A DNA stretch of 64,000 bases from Sphingomonas sp. JC676 (GCF_014489075.1 NZ_JACTGR010000001.1:992001-1056000), one strand, 5' to 3'; positions 23,344 to 34,086 are shown, numbered from the stretch's first letter. Made by a program: numbers and translations. The notes: generated from the sequence alone by a model not told the origin.

Positions 23344-24204
23344 TCACGCTGCCGCCCGGCGGTCGCTGAGCAGCCCGATCAAGCGGCCGAGCGTCTCGCG
23401 CAGTTCCTTGCGGTGCGTGACCATGTCGACCAGGCCGTGGTCGCGATAATATTCCGAGGTCTGGAAATCGTCGGGCAGCTTCTCGCGGATCGTGTTCTCG
23501 ATCACGCGGCGGCCGGTGAAGGCTAGAGTCGCGCCCGGCTCGGCGATCTGGACGTCGCCCAGCATCGCATAAGCGGCCATCACGCCCCCCGAAGTCGGAT
23601 CGGTGAGCACGACGATATAGGGCAGGCCGGCATCGTGGAGCATCTCGATCGCCACGGTGGTGCGCGGCATCTGCATCAGGCTGAGGATGCCCTCCTGCAT
23701 GCGCGCGCCGCCCGAGGCGGTGAAGACGACATAGGGTGCGCGCGCGGCGATCGCGGCTTCAACGCCAGAGATGAACGCCTCGCCGACCGCCTGGCCCATC
23801 GATCCGCCCATGAAGGCGAAATCCTGGACGCCGACCACCGCCTTGTGGCCGAGGATGTTGCCCGAGGCATTGAGGAACGCGTCGGGCTCGCCGGTCGCGG
23901 CGCGGGCGGCCTTGAGGCGCGCAGGATAGGGCTTCTGGTCGCGGAACTTGAGCGGATCGTCGACCACGCGCGGGCTCGGCAGCAGCGTGTGGTTGCCGTC
24001 GTCGAACAGATAGCGGAAGCGCAGCGCCGGGCCGATCCGCTCGTGATGCTCGCAATGCGGGCACACGTAGAGATTGTCCTCCAGCTCCTTGATGAACACC
24101 ATCTGCCCGCAGCCCTTGCACTTGTGCCAGAGCGAGTCGGAGGAATCGGCCCCCTTGGTGGTGACATAGGCGAGCGCGTTGCGGACGCGGCTGATCCAGC
24201 TCAT
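23344..24204 (-). CDS. accD: Acetyl-CoA carboxylase, carboxyltransferase beta subunit
   Basis: 286 residues from the ATG ending at 24204. The N-terminal zinc ribbon has CKGCG (about 28-32) and CPHCEHH (about 47-53). The crotonase-like carboxyltransferase domain includes FTASGGARMQEG, DPTSGGVMAAYA and GRRVIENTIREKLP. It joins AccA to form malonyl-CoA for fatty-acid synthesis. Its ATG overlaps the trpA stop by 4 bp, placing it in the trp operon, a conserved arrangement in many proteobacteria. Confidence 0.97.
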   Translation of the reverse strand: MSWISRVRNALAYVTTKGADSSDSLWHKCKGCGQMVFIKELEDNLYVCPHCEHHERIGPALRFRYLFDDGNHTLLPSPRVVDDPLKFRDQKPYPARLKAARAATGEPDAFLNASGNILGHKAVVGVQDFAFMGGSMGQAVGEAFISGVEAAIAARAPYVVFTASGGARMQEGILSLMQMPRTTVAIEMLHDAGLPYIVVLTDPTSGGVMAAYAMLGDVQIAEPGATLAFTGRRVIENTIREKLPDDFQTSEYYRDHGLVDMVTHRKELRETLGRLIGLLSDRRAAA

Positions 24205-24989
24205 GCGACTTCCTTGCGTGCGGCAGCGATGGCTGCCGAGAGGGATTGGATATAGGCGCGGACGGCGGCGGGCGCATCCACGCCGTGCCTGCCGACCAGC
24301 TCGACGATCGCCGAGCCGACCACGACGCCGTCGGCGACGCGGCCGATCGCGGCGGCCTGTTCGGGGGTGCGAACGCCGAAGCCGACCGCGACGGGCAGGT
24401 CGGTGGCGGCTTTGAGGTGCGCGACGGCGTCCTCGATCGAGCTTTGCGCGGCCTGCTGGAGACCGGTGATGCCGGCGACCGAGACATAATAAAGGAAGCC
24501 CGAGGCACCTTCGAGCACCGCGGGAAGCCGCGCCTTGTCGGTGGTCGGGGTGGCGAGGCGGATGACGCTGAGGCCGTGCGCGCCGAAGGGAGCGAGCTCG
24601 TCGGCCTCTTCTGGCGGGATATCGACGCAGATGATGCCGTCGATGCCCGCATCGGCTGCCTTTGCGGCGAAGGCTTCCGGTGTCGGCCGCGTCATCGTGT
24701 TGGCATAGCCCATCAGCACCAGCGGCACGCCAGGGTGACGCTGGCGGAAGGCGGCGGCGATGGCGAGCACGTCGGCGGTGCGCGTGCCGGCGCCGAGGCT
24801 GCGCAGGTTGGCGGCCTGGATCGCGGGCCCGTCGGCCATCGGATCGGTGAAGGGCATGCCGAGCTCGATCACATCGGCGCCGCCCTCGACCAGCGCGTCG
24901 AGGATCGCGGCGGTCGGGCCGTCGCCGGCGGTGACGAAGGTGACGAGCGCGGCGCGATCGGCCGGAAAGGCGGCGGAGAGGCGACTCAT
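24201..24989 (-). CDS. trpA: Tryptophan synthase alpha chain
   Basis: 262 residues. The TIM-barrel catalytic segment ELGMPFTDPMADGPAIQ carries the conserved Glu/Asp, with GVPLVLMGYAN, GFLYYVSVAGITG and AVGFGVRTPEQ following. It splits indole-3-glycerol phosphate and passes indole to TrpB. It overlaps the small membrane gene upstream and accD downstream by 4 bp each. Confidence 0.97.
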   Translation of the reverse strand: MSRLSAAFPADRAALVTFVTAGDGPTAAILDALVEGGADVIELGMPFTDPMADGPAIQAANLRSLGAGTRTADVLAIAAAFRQRHPGVPLVLMGYANTMTRPTPEAFAAKAADAGIDGIICVDIPPEEADELAPFGAHGLSVIRLATPTTDKARLPAVLEGASGFLYYVSVAGITGLQQAAQSSIEDAVAHLKAATDLPVAVGFGVRTPEQAAAIGRVADGVVVGSAIVELVGRHGVDAPAAVRAYIQSLSAAIAAARKEVA

Positions 24990-25167
24990 GCGCGCTTACC
25001 GAAGACAAGCCAGCGGCCAACCGCGACGATAAGTGAGATAACGAAGGCGTCGATCAGCGCAGCAGAGGTAAAAGTTGTCCAATGTATCACGAAGGAATCG
25101 AAGAGTTTGACAGCGATGATGACGCCGAAGAACAGCGCAAAATCGCCTGCAATCGTTCGTAACGCCC

Positions 25168-25171
<4 letters not shown>
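24986..25171 (-). CDS. 61-residue membrane protein nested between trpB and trpA
   Basis: Starts at GTG (25171) overlapping the trpB stop, and its TGA overlaps the trpA ATG by 4 bp, so it is coupled on both sides. The protein has two hydrophobic helices (about 9-24 and 37-56), [17 protein letters not shown] and [16 protein letters not shown], separated by a short loop. trpB and trpA normally adjoin and form one complex, so an intervening membrane gene is odd. Function unknown. Confidence 0.75.
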
Positions 25172-26396
<1,225 letters not shown>

Positions 26397-26400
<4 letters not shown>

Positions 26401-27026
26401 GAGAGCGACACGGCTTTAAGGAATGCGGCGATCTTGTCCACATCCTTGACGCCCGGTGCGGATTCCACTCCCGAAGAGACGTCGACCAAAGTGGCGCCGG
26501 TGACGCGGATCGCTTCGGTGACATTGATGGGGTCAAGACCGCCCGAAAGCGCCCATGGCTGGGTGTGGCGATAGGACTGGAGCAGGCTCCAGTCAAAGCG
26601 CAGGCCCATGCCGCCGGGCAAGGCGGCGCTGTCCGGCGTCTTGGCGTCAAACAGGATGCGGTCGACGGCACCAGCAAAGGGCAGGGCAGCGGCGAGATCC
26701 GCGCTGGTCTTGACCGCGACGGCAACCCACACCGGAATGCGCGCGCGGATCGCGGCGGCGCGCTCGGGCGTGACCTTGTGGAGCTGGACCGCGTCGAGGC
26801 CGGTGGCGATGGCGGCGTTCAACATTGCCTCGTCGGGATCGACGAAGACGCCGACCTTGGTGACATGGCTCGGTACCTGCGCGACGAGGGCGCGGGCCTG
26901 GTCGAAGCCCAGATTGCGCGGCGAAGGCGGGAAGAAGACGAAGCCGACATGGCTCGCCCCGCCCGCGATCGCCACGTCGAGCGTTTCGGGCGTCGAAAGG
27001 CCACAGATCTTGGCGGTGACGGGCAT
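26397..27026 (-). CDS. trpF: Phosphoribosylanthranilate isomerase
   Basis: 209 residues from the ATG ending at 27026. The hallmark KICGL near the N-terminus contains the catalytic Cys; [13 protein letters not shown] and the C-terminal ALSGGLDP and VDVSSGVE complete the TIM-barrel phosphate site. Third step of the tryptophan pathway. Upstream GNAT stop overlaps its ATG (TGATG). TrpE/G/D/C are not in this window. Confidence 0.96.
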
Positions 27027-27532
27027 CAGAGGGGCTTGACCAAGACGTCCATGAACAGGGGTGGATCGAGCGGGACGGGAAAATCGCGCTTCTCGCCCGA
27101 AACGGCATAGCCGCGGCGCTCGTAGAAGGCGATCAGCTCTGCACGACGGTCGATCACAGTCATTTCCACGGCCCGGGCGCCGAAAGCGTCGCGCGCGGTC
27201 GCTTCGGCTGCCGAGACGAGCTGCTTGCCTAGCCCACCCGACTGCAGCGTGGGGTCGACGCACAGCAGGCCGAGATAGGCGAGGCCGTCGCCCTTGTGGC
27301 TCACCTGCACGCACCCGATCGGCTGCTCGTCCGCTTCTGCGATCAGCAGGCGCTGCGCCGGATCGTCAACGATCGCCGCAAGGGTCGGGATGTCCGTGCG
27401 CGTCCCGTCGATGTTCAGGTCGACCTCGTGCGTCCAGCCCTGTCGCGCCGTCTCGCCGCGATAGGCGCGCTCGATGACGGGGTGAAGGGCGGGCAGGTCC
27501 TCCCGGGTGGCGACGCGGATCGTAATCGACAT
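27026..27532 (-). CDS. GNAT family N-acetyltransferase
   Basis: 168 residues. The acetyl-CoA site reads LGLLCVDPTLQSGGLGKQLVSAAE (motif A, Q/R-x2-G-x-G/A), and YERRGYAVSGEK gives motif B. The N-terminal IRVATREDLPALHPVIERAYRG is typical. First gene of the trpF-trpB-trpA-accD run. Substrate unknown; the link with tryptophan synthesis is only positional. Confidence 0.88.
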   Translation of the reverse strand: MSITIRVATREDLPALHPVIERAYRGETARQGWTHEVDLNIDGTRTDIPTLAAIVDDPAQRLLIAEADEQPIGCVQVSHKGDGLAYLGLLCVDPTLQSGGLGKQLVSAAEATARDAFGARAVEMTVIDRRAELIAFYERRGYAVSGEKRDFPVPLDPPLFMDVLVKPL

Positions 27533-27562
27533 GCCCGCGCCTCTACTGGGATTGGCCGCGAC

Positions 27563-27596
27563 AAAAAAGGGCTGCCGGCGCGAACCCGGGCAGCCC
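27563..27596 (-). terminator. Rho-independent terminator after PEP-CTERM gene
   Basis: Minus-strand stem GGGCTGCC / GGCAGCCC with a 12-nt loop is followed by six Ts (27568-27563). It lies 25-58 bp past the stop of the gene at 27621 and separates it from the GNAT-trp operon. Confidence 0.85.
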
Positions 27597-27620
27597 CTCC
27601 ATTCCGCTTGCGCATTGGGG

Positions 27621-28124
27621 TCAGATGAGCGCGGCCTGCGCGCGGCGGCGACGGACGCCGACGCCGATCATGCCGGTGCCGAGCACCAGCATCGCCCAGC
27701 TTGCCGGCTCGGGTACGCCCGCTACGGCCGAGATGGTGTAGGTGGCGCCGCCGGCTTCGGTAAACTGGGTCGGGCCGAAGGCGAACAGGGCTGGCGTCGC
27801 GGTGCTGCTGGTGAAAAGCGCCATACCGGTGAGATCGATCGTCAGACCGTTCCAGGTGACGATCGAGATGCCGCCAAGCGCGGAATCGTCATAGAAGCTC
27901 AGCCCCGCGGTGGTCGAACCGTCCGCATAGGTGCCGGGGGCGTCGAACAGGAAGAAGGCATAGCTTTCGAGCGTGAGCGGATCGGGCGTGGGGTGATCGT
28001 CAAGCATGAAGCTCGCGAAAACGCCGCTGGCGCCGGTGACGGTGTAGCGCAACGGATCAGCCGAGGCCGGGACGGCGCTGACGAGCGAGAAGAGCGCGCC
28101 GAGCAGCACGAAGAGACGGGTCAT
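27621..28124 (-). CDS. PEP-CTERM sorting-domain protein
   Basis: 167 residues with a signal peptide (1-22), a beta-rich middle, and the C-terminal sorting tag VPEPASWAMLVLGTGMIG followed by the basic VRRRR. This is the PEPA.WA variant common in sphingomonads, recognised by exosortase/XrtA-type systems. The mature protein would be exported and anchored or released; no exosortase is visible in this window. Confidence 0.85.
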   Translation of the reverse strand: MTRLFVLLGALFSLVSAVPASADPLRYTVTGASGVFASFMLDDHPTPDPLTLESYAFFLFDAPGTYADGSTTAGLSFYDDSALGGISIVTWNGLTIDLTGMALFTSSTATPALFAFGPTQFTEAGGATYTISAVAGVPEPASWAMLVLGTGMIGVGVRRRRAQAALI

Positions 28125-28369
28125 GGAGGCGATCCTTGGTTAACGAGGTGTTTCCGCAACAGCATGGCCCGGACGGAGCGGCAACCCGACACGCCTGTCC
28201 CCAATCGGGAATTGGGTCGAATCTTCCGTCATATGCGCGTCATCGATTCGGGCATTGGCACAACTGCCGAGACTTGGCGGTATCTCCGCTAGCGACCTAC
28301 TTGCGGTGGTTCAGCGTCGCGCTAGGCTGGCAACATGGCTTCCTATCGTAGATTGTCGCCGAAACTCTC

Positions 28370-29230
28370 GTGGCTTGGTTCAAGGCCTTGCCATTTCGCC
28401 ACTGCGCGCACCCGATTATTGCTGTTGCCGCCTTCTCATTATTCATTCCCGCAAGCGCAAACGCCTGCTTCGTTGTTGCACCGGTCTACAGTGGCACCAA
28501 GGCGGAGGTAGCGGCCCGGAAGAAGCAAAAAGAGCGGGAGCGCATCGTCGCCGTCCGAGTCAGGCAGCAGAAATTTCGTGAGGGCGTTCGAGCGGGAACG
28601 ATCGACAGCGCGAACGGCCTGGCGGTGTTACTTATTCCCAATATTCGCGAATGGTATGCGGACAAAACCGGCTGTGGGCCCGGCGGCGATGGCGATGGGC
28701 CGTCCATGCCGATGGAGATGATGCTCCTACGCGCGTTCTCGGGAAGCGAGCTCGACGGCCTCGACGGAGACACGCTCTCAGATTTCATATCCGGGCGGTT
28801 CACGCGCGGGCCGCTCGACTCCTACAATCATGACTGCAGCGCTGAGTTTCGCAGCGGTTTCGCGAGCCGTCTGCGAACGGCCGTCCCGCGTGCCGACCGC
28901 GACAAAGCTTTTCTGCTACTGAGCGACAGAGGCGAACGTGGGACAGGCTATTATAAGTTCGCAGACGTGGCGCGAGTCACACAACCATATGTTTCCTCTT
29001 CGCCGCCCGGACCTGCCAAATTACTCGCCGACCGCGGACATCCGGTGACGCTTGCCCTGGAAAGCTTTTGGACCGATGCGGTTCCGCAGCTTGGCTCTCC
29101 AGCGAGCGCCTGTCCGAAAGCGTATCGGCAGCTCGTCGCGCTTCGTGGCGCCGAGCTCCAACAGCTGCGCAAGAGGCCGTATTATCCGCGGCTGGTCGAA
29201 CGGGCGACGAGCGAGCGTAAACGGCGTTGA
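28370..29230 (+). CDS. Secreted hypothetical protein
   Basis: 286 residues from GTG 28370. A signal-like N-terminus (about 1-32, HPIIAVAAFSLFIPASANACF) suggests export. A charged helix (about 48-70, RKKQKERERIVAVRVRQQKFREGV) is followed by a body with three further cysteines and no recognised domain. GC is lower than the flanks and no ribosome-binding site precedes the GTG, so the true start is uncertain. Possible horizontally acquired gene. Confidence 0.55.
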   Translation: MAWFKALPFRHCAHPIIAVAAFSLFIPASANACFVVAPVYSGTKAEVAARKKQKERERIVAVRVRQQKFREGVRAGTIDSANGLAVLLIPNIREWYADKTGCGPGGDGDGPSMPMEMMLLRAFSGSELDGLDGDTLSDFISGRFTRGPLDSYNHDCSAEFRSGFASRLRTAVPRADRDKAFLLLSDRGERGTGYYKFADVARVTQPYVSSSPPGPAKLLADRGHPVTLALESFWTDAVPQLGSPASACPKAYRQLVALRGAELQQLRKRPYYPRLVERATSERKRR

Positions 29231-29263
29231 TTTCATCCCTGAGCGTCCGCTGACCAAAAAATG

Positions 29264-29956
29264 TTACTGGTTGCCCGCGACCCAGGTGTTGGCGGGCAGG
29301 AAGACGTCGCTGACGCCGTGATTGGCCTTGCAGTAATGTTTGCAGCCCGGCGAGGCGAGCGTGTCGATGCGGGACACATGGCCGGTCTTGTCGCGGGCGA
29401 GCAGGAAATCGACCTTGCACGCGCCCGAGGTCCAGCTCGCCTTGGCGGGAGAGGCGAGGGTGGCGATGGCGCCGGGCTCGCTGTCATTCGCCGGCAGCTT
29501 GCAGAGCGTCTCGCCTTCGAGATCGCGCGTGAAGCTGAAATCGAACTGCCGCGCATCGACATGGGTGATCGTCAGCGTGCCGACATCGGCGGTCTTGTAG
29601 CTCGCCTCGTAACTCTCCGGGAGCGGCGCGCGGAGCGAGTCACGTTGCTGGACATAGTCGGCCTCGACCGCCTTGGCGTCGCAGGTCCTGGTGCAGCGGG
29701 TACGCAGGATCTGCTGCCAGTCGCGCTGCTGGCCCCGGAAGCCTTCTTTGTCGAAGATCAGCGCGAGCCGCGCGCGGTAGAGCGCGGCCACCTCGCCATC
29801 GAGCTTCGAGAGCTTCGAGCTGGCGCAGATCGTCTTTTCAAGCGGGTGGCTGGCTTTGGCGCAATCGAAGCTGGCCGATTGGATGGGTGCGGCGGCGTGG
29901 AGGCCGAAGATCGCGAGAAACAGGGCAGGCACACCGAAACCCGCAATCCGCACCAT
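29264..29956 (-). CDS. LprI-like (DUF1311) secreted protein
   Basis: 230 residues with a signal peptide (about 1-28). The mature N-terminus FDCAKASHPLEKTICASSKLSKLDGEV is the signature of the lysozyme-inhibitor LprI/DUF1311 domain: two cysteines set in a helical hairpin, followed by ALYRARLALIFD. The C-terminal half is unrelated and contains further paired cysteines. In Mycobacterium LprI binds lysozyme; here the role is inferred to be envelope protection. Confidence 0.8.
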   Translation of the reverse strand: MVRIAGFGVPALFLAIFGLHAAAPIQSASFDCAKASHPLEKTICASSKLSKLDGEVAALYRARLALIFDKEGFRGQQRDWQQILRTRCTRTCDAKAVEADYVQQRDSLRAPLPESYEASYKTADVGTLTITHVDARQFDFSFTRDLEGETLCKLPANDSEPGAIATLASPAKASWTSGACKVDFLLARDKTGHVSRIDTLASPGCKHYCKANHGVSDVFLPANTWVAGNQ

Positions 29957-29985
29957 CGCCGTTCCCCCTGTTGCTGGAATTGTCT

Positions 29986-30660
29986 CTAGAGCGTCGCCTC
30001 GATCGCCCGGGCGGCCTGGTCGGGATCCTCGGCCTGGGTGATCGGGCGGCCGACCACCAGGATCGAGGCGCCGGCATCGAGCGCGGCGCGCGGCGTGACG
30101 ACGCGCTTCTGATCGCCGGCAAAGCCGTTGGCGGGGCGGACGCCCGGAACGACGAAGAAGCCCTGCGGCCAGATCGCCTTGGCCGAGGCGACCTCTTCGC
30201 CCGAGCAGACGATGCCGTCGACGCCCGCCGACTTGGCCAGTTCGGTCAGGCGCATCACCTGCTCGTGCGGATCGCCGCTGAGGCCGATCGAGACGAGATC
30301 GCGGTCATCGAGGCTGGTAAGCATCGTCACCGCGACGACCTTGGTACCGAGCGGCGCGGCCGCCTTGGCGTCCTCGAGCATCGCGCGGCCGCCGGCGGCA
30401 TGGACGGTGATGATCGCCGGCTCGAGCGGACGCAGCGCCTGCACCGCCTTGGCGACGGTGTTGGGGATGTCGTGGAACTTCAGGTCGAGGAAGATCGGCA
30501 GGCCGATCTCCGCCATTTCGTGCACGCCGGCGCGGCCGTTCGCCATGAAGAATTCGAGGCCGAGCTTGATCCCGCCGACATGGTGGTGGACGCGCTTGGC
30601 GAGCAGCTTGGCACGCTCCATGTCGGGCGTGTCGAGCGCAACGAAGATCCGTGAGCTCAT
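29986..30660 (-). CDS. pyrF: Orotidine 5'-phosphate decarboxylase
   Basis: 224 residues. The catalytic DLKFHDIPNTV motif (Asp/Lys/Asp) is near 59-69, with VALDTPDMERAK at the start and the phosphate-binding VVGRPITQAEDP near the end. It makes UMP from orotidylate. The ATG overlaps the stop of lapA-like by 4 bp. Confidence 0.96.
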   Translation of the reverse strand: MSSRIFVALDTPDMERAKLLAKRVHHHVGGIKLGLEFFMANGRAGVHEMAEIGLPIFLDLKFHDIPNTVAKAVQALRPLEPAIITVHAAGGRAMLEDAKAAAPLGTKVVAVTMLTSLDDRDLVSIGLSGDPHEQVMRLTELAKSAGVDGIVCSGEEVASAKAIWPQGFFVVPGVRPANGFAGDQKRVVTPRAALDAGASILVVGRPITQAEDPDQAARAIEATL

Positions 30661-30995
30661 GACTGCGGTACGCTGATCAGCGGCGGCGCCTGGGGGCCGT
30701 CTGCGGGAAGCGGCTCGAAAACGGGGCCGGTGGGCTGGCTGACCGCACGCAGATCGGCAAGCGCGCGCTCCAGCCCCGCGAAACGCGCCCGCATCCGCCA
30801 GCGCAGCGTCTGATAGGCGATCAGCGAGGGCAGGAAGCCGGCGAGGAAGACCAGGATGAGCAGCAGCGGCAGGCTGAAATCGGCGATCAGGCCGCCCCAG
30901 AGCTGGATGCTGACGCGCTCGTCACCATTGTAGATCACGAACGCGGCGAACAGACCGCCGAGCAGGAGCCAGAACAGCACCTTGAGAAACCGCAT
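30657..30995 (-). CDS. LapA/DUF1049 domain membrane protein
   Basis: 112 residues with two membrane helices (about 5-23 and 42-62) and a short periplasmic loop containing VSIQLWGG, then a coiled cytoplasmic tail. This is the LapA (lipopolysaccharide assembly protein A) domain layout. It is translationally coupled to pyrF, a conserved pairing in sphingomonads. It may help the LPS assembly complex. Confidence 0.85.
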   Translation of the reverse strand: MRFLKVLFWLLLGGLFAAFVIYNGDERVSIQLWGGLIADFSLPLLLILVFLAGFLPSLIAYQTLRWRMRARFAGLERALADLRAVSQPTGPVFEPLPADGPQAPPLISVPQS

Positions 30996-31058
30996 TCCGC
31001 TCCCTTCCGCGTCACAAACGGGGGCAACTCTAAGCCGCCGAGGCGCGCTTTGCCAGAC

Positions 31059-33347
31059 TCAGCCGATTTCCGCACGCAGTTCGCGGAACAGGCCGGGAAT
31101 GGCCTTGAGGCTCGGCTCCTCTTCGTCGAGGATCGCGATGAAGGCGCTGCGCTTGATCACGGCGACGCGTTCCTCGGGGAGGCGCGTGGTGAGCGGCAGG
31201 GTGGAAAGCACGATGTCGATCAGCCGCTCGGCACCGTGCAGGCGGCCCCAGAGATAGTCGTTCTCGCGATAGGCGCGGCTGAAAAAGGCGCCGAAGCTGT
31301 TGAACTGGATGCCCTTGAGCGTCGCCTCGGCGCCGCCCTTGCGGATCGAGCAGGCATCGTCGGGGGCGATGCGATCGACCCGAATAGGATCGAACTCGTC
31401 CATCCCCTCGCCCTGGAGCAAGGGCAAAGTGGCGATGTCGAAAAAGGGGAAGCCGAGATGCGCGAGCAGCATCGGGCGGCGCAGCTCCTTGGACAGCGCG
31501 CTGAACCCCTGGGACAGGCGCGTATCGGTGACGCCGTCGAGTTCCTTCAGGCGCATCCGCTCGGCAAGGACGTCGAGGATCGGTCCGGCATCGTCGGTCA
31601 TCGTGCGGATCTGGTCGCGCATATCGGCGAAGGTGTCCGAGCGCTTGAGCTCGAGATAGGCCGCAAGCGATTCGTAGATCGCCTCGCGCATCGGCATCAG
31701 CTCGGCATGCGAGCTGGGCAGATCGATCTCGGTAAGGCGGCGGGCGAGCAGGCGCAGCCGCCGGATGCGGAAGCCGAGATCGTGGCTGCGCAGGAACTCG
31801 AGCGTATGGGGCGATGCGCCGTTGGAGAGCGTCGCGCCGAACCGGTCCGCGCCGCGCGACTGGACGGCTTGCGCGACCGCCTCGCGGATCTCGCGAAATC
31901 GCTCGGGACTGTGGCGGTCGCCGATCGTGTGGAGCAATTGCGCGATGCGGTCGATCGCACCGTCGACCTTGAGCAGGCCATAAGCGGTGTGCCCGTAGCC
32001 CGCCTTGGCGGCGGCGGCGACCTGCGAGCGGCGACGCCAGGTGGCGATGCGCTTGGGCGTCGGATAGTCGAGCCACAACGTATAGCCGAACAGCCCCTCG
32101 ACCTGGGTTTCGACTTCGGCGCGGATCTCGGCGACGATCGCGAGCATGCGCTCGATCCGGTTCGAGCGGCGGGCGATGGCCTCCAGATTGTCGCGGATCG
32201 GTTGTTCGCGGGGCAGTTCCGAAAGCGCACCGATGATCGTCTGGAAGAAGCCGGGCATCTCCTGCGGGCGGCCGTAGAAATCGAAGCGCATGTCGGGCGA
32301 GGGATCGATGAAGACGAAGCGGCGATCGACCTGGCGTCGGGCGGGACGTTCGCGGAGTGCCTCCATCGCCGGGCCGAACGGCGCGTTGGCGAGGACCGAA
32401 CCGTCGATCAGCACCGCCTTTTCGGCGCGGTTGTCGGCCCATTGCTGGGGCAGGACATGTTCGAGGAACGCGTCGCGGCCCGGCCAGGCGTCGCCGCGCT
32501 CGGCGAGCACCTCGTCCATCTCGGTGACGGTGAGCGGCGGGAAGGCGCCGGGGAAGCTCGAGGTGGCGCGCGCCGAGAAGGCGAGCTCGGCCGGATGCGC
32601 GAAATCGCGCCGCTCGAGTCCGTGATCGGTGAAGGCAAAGACCAGGCGGTGCTCGGTCTCGATCACCTGCGGCGGCGAATTGAGCCGCAGCGCTTCGGGA
32701 TGGCCGCGGAAATCGGTGACGGTGACGAACAGGTCGAGCGGCTGGCCAGGGGGCAGCAGGCGGCGGTCGATCGGGCCTTTGGCCATCGCGTCGAAGGCAT
32801 TCAACAGCGTGCCCAGCAGGCGCTTGCCCCCGAACGGCGGCTCGAACCAGCGCGAGCGGACGAAGCGTTCGAGCTTGTGGCGGACCTCCGCCCGGGCGCC
32901 GGCCTCGACCGTCTCGTCGATCGTCTTGCTGCGATTGGCCATCCACCAGGCGATCGGGGTCGCCCAGATCTTGGCGAAGCGGTGCGCGGGAGCATGGCCG
33001 GGGTCGAGCAGTGCCTCGACATCGGCATGCTCCATCCACAGATTGGTCAGGGGATCGAGCGACTGGCCGCTGGCGATCGCCTGGGCGAGGAACACGGCGT
33101 TGATCCCGCCCGCGCTGGCGCCCGAGACGATATCGACGAGCACGCGCAGATTGATGCCGGCGGTATCGCGGATCTCCTCGAGCAGTTCGCGATAGACTCC
33201 GCCCGGGCCTTCACCGTCGCGCGCGGCACAGCTTGCCCGGGCCAGCCGCCAGATTTCCTTGGTGATGCCATGCATGTAGACGGCGAGGCTGATGCCCCCA
33301 TAGCAGACCAGCGCGAGGCGCAGCTCCTTGTCGCGGGCCTGGGTCAA
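31059..33347 (-). CDS. Large patatin-like phospholipase (TIGR03607-type)
   Basis: 762 residues. The oxyanion/glycine segment is CYGGISLAVYMHGITKE; the nucleophile Ser78 lies in SGASAGG; the catalytic Asp is in LIDGSVLANAPFGPA. The rest (about 350-762) is helical and matches the long patatin-related proteins of alphaproteobacteria and actinobacteria. It hydrolyses lipid ester bonds. Its ATG overlaps the stop of the EEP gene by 4 bp. Confidence 0.88.
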   Translation of the reverse strand: MTQARDKELRLALVCYGGISLAVYMHGITKEIWRLARASCAARDGEGPGGVYRELLEEIRDTAGINLRVLVDIVSGASAGGINAVFLAQAIASGQSLDPLTNLWMEHADVEALLDPGHAPAHRFAKIWATPIAWWMANRSKTIDETVEAGARAEVRHKLERFVRSRWFEPPFGGKRLLGTLLNAFDAMAKGPIDRRLLPPGQPLDLFVTVTDFRGHPEALRLNSPPQVIETEHRLVFAFTDHGLERRDFAHPAELAFSARATSSFPGAFPPLTVTEMDEVLAERGDAWPGRDAFLEHVLPQQWADNRAEKAVLIDGSVLANAPFGPAMEALRERPARRQVDRRFVFIDPSPDMRFDFYGRPQEMPGFFQTIIGALSELPREQPIRDNLEAIARRSNRIERMLAIVAEIRAEVETQVEGLFGYTLWLDYPTPKRIATWRRRSQVAAAAKAGYGHTAYGLLKVDGAIDRIAQLLHTIGDRHSPERFREIREAVAQAVQSRGADRFGATLSNGASPHTLEFLRSHDLGFRIRRLRLLARRLTEIDLPSSHAELMPMREAIYESLAAYLELKRSDTFADMRDQIRTMTDDAGPILDVLAERMRLKELDGVTDTRLSQGFSALSKELRRPMLLAHLGFPFFDIATLPLLQGEGMDEFDPIRVDRIAPDDACSIRKGGAEATLKGIQFNSFGAFFSRAYRENDYLWGRLHGAERLIDIVLSTLPLTTRLPEERVAVIKRSAFIAILDEEEPSLKAIPGLFRELRAEIG

Positions 33348-34039
33348 CGCGGTGCGACCGTTGCCCAGATGGGCAGATGATCGGAGGCGGTGCGCGAAGA
33401 CGGCGTGTCATGCACGCCGGCGGCGGAGATCTCCAGGTCGTGCGACGCCATAATGCGATCGAGCCGCGCGACGGGACGGCGGGCATGAAAACTCTTGCCG
33501 GTTGGGGCGAACTGGAAGTGCGCGGCGAAATCGCGCAGGCACCCGGAGCCCGCGCTCCATTCGTTGAGGTCGCCCATCATCACTGTGGGATATTGTCGCG
33601 TGCTCGCGGCAAGATGCGCAAGGATCGCATGTGCCTGGCGGCGGCGCCAGAGGCCGGAGAGATCGAGATGCATGCCAACGACGCGTAGCACCTCTCCGTG
33701 GATGCGCACATCCGCCATGACGGCACCGCGCGGCTCGAGCGCGGGCAGGTGGATCGCCTCGCAATCGAGCACCTGCGCGTCCTGACGCACCAGGAGCGCG
33801 TTGCCGTGCCAGCCCATCGACCGCGCACGCACGCCGAAGGGGATCGCCTTCCACGGACTATGTTCTGCCAGGAGGTGGCCGCCGAGCACCGCCTCGCGCG
33901 TGCCGAAGCGGCGATCGGCCTCCTGCAGCGCCACGACATCGGCGCCGATCTCGCACAGCACCTGGAGCGTGCGCTCGGGGCGCCGGCGCCGATCGGTGCC
34001 GATCGACTTGCGCATGTTGTAACTGGCGACCTTGATCAT
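33344..34039 (-). CDS. Endonuclease/exonuclease/phosphatase family protein
   Basis: 231 residues. The EEP core is clear: SYNMRKSIG, VALQEAD, VVGMHLDLSG, MGDLNEW, and SDHLPIWATV at the C-terminus with the last catalytic Asp-His. Members cleave phosphodiesters in nucleic acids or lipid headgroups. Coupling with a patatin phospholipase suggests lipid turnover; DNA or RNA cannot be ruled out. Confidence 0.88.
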   Translation of the reverse strand: MIKVASYNMRKSIGTDRRRRPERTLQVLCEIGADVVALQEADRRFGTREAVLGGHLLAEHSPWKAIPFGVRARSMGWHGNALLVRQDAQVLDCEAIHLPALEPRGAVMADVRIHGEVLRVVGMHLDLSGLWRRRQAHAILAHLAASTRQYPTVMMGDLNEWSAGSGCLRDFAAHFQFAPTGKSFHARRPVARLDRIMASHDLEISAAGVHDTPSSRTASDHLPIWATVAPR

Positions 34040-34086
34040 CGGCGCCTCTTATCGCGGGCGCTTGGGCCTTCGGGCAAGGGGACGAC

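Noticed and set aside
24205..25020. N-terminal extension that would fuse accD to a longer protein
   Set aside because: The region is trpA and the small membrane gene in other frames; accD starts at 24204 with the normal length.
31050..33380. 776-residue plus-strand frame opposite the patatin gene
   Set aside because: Shadow frame; the patatin motifs on the other strand are complete.
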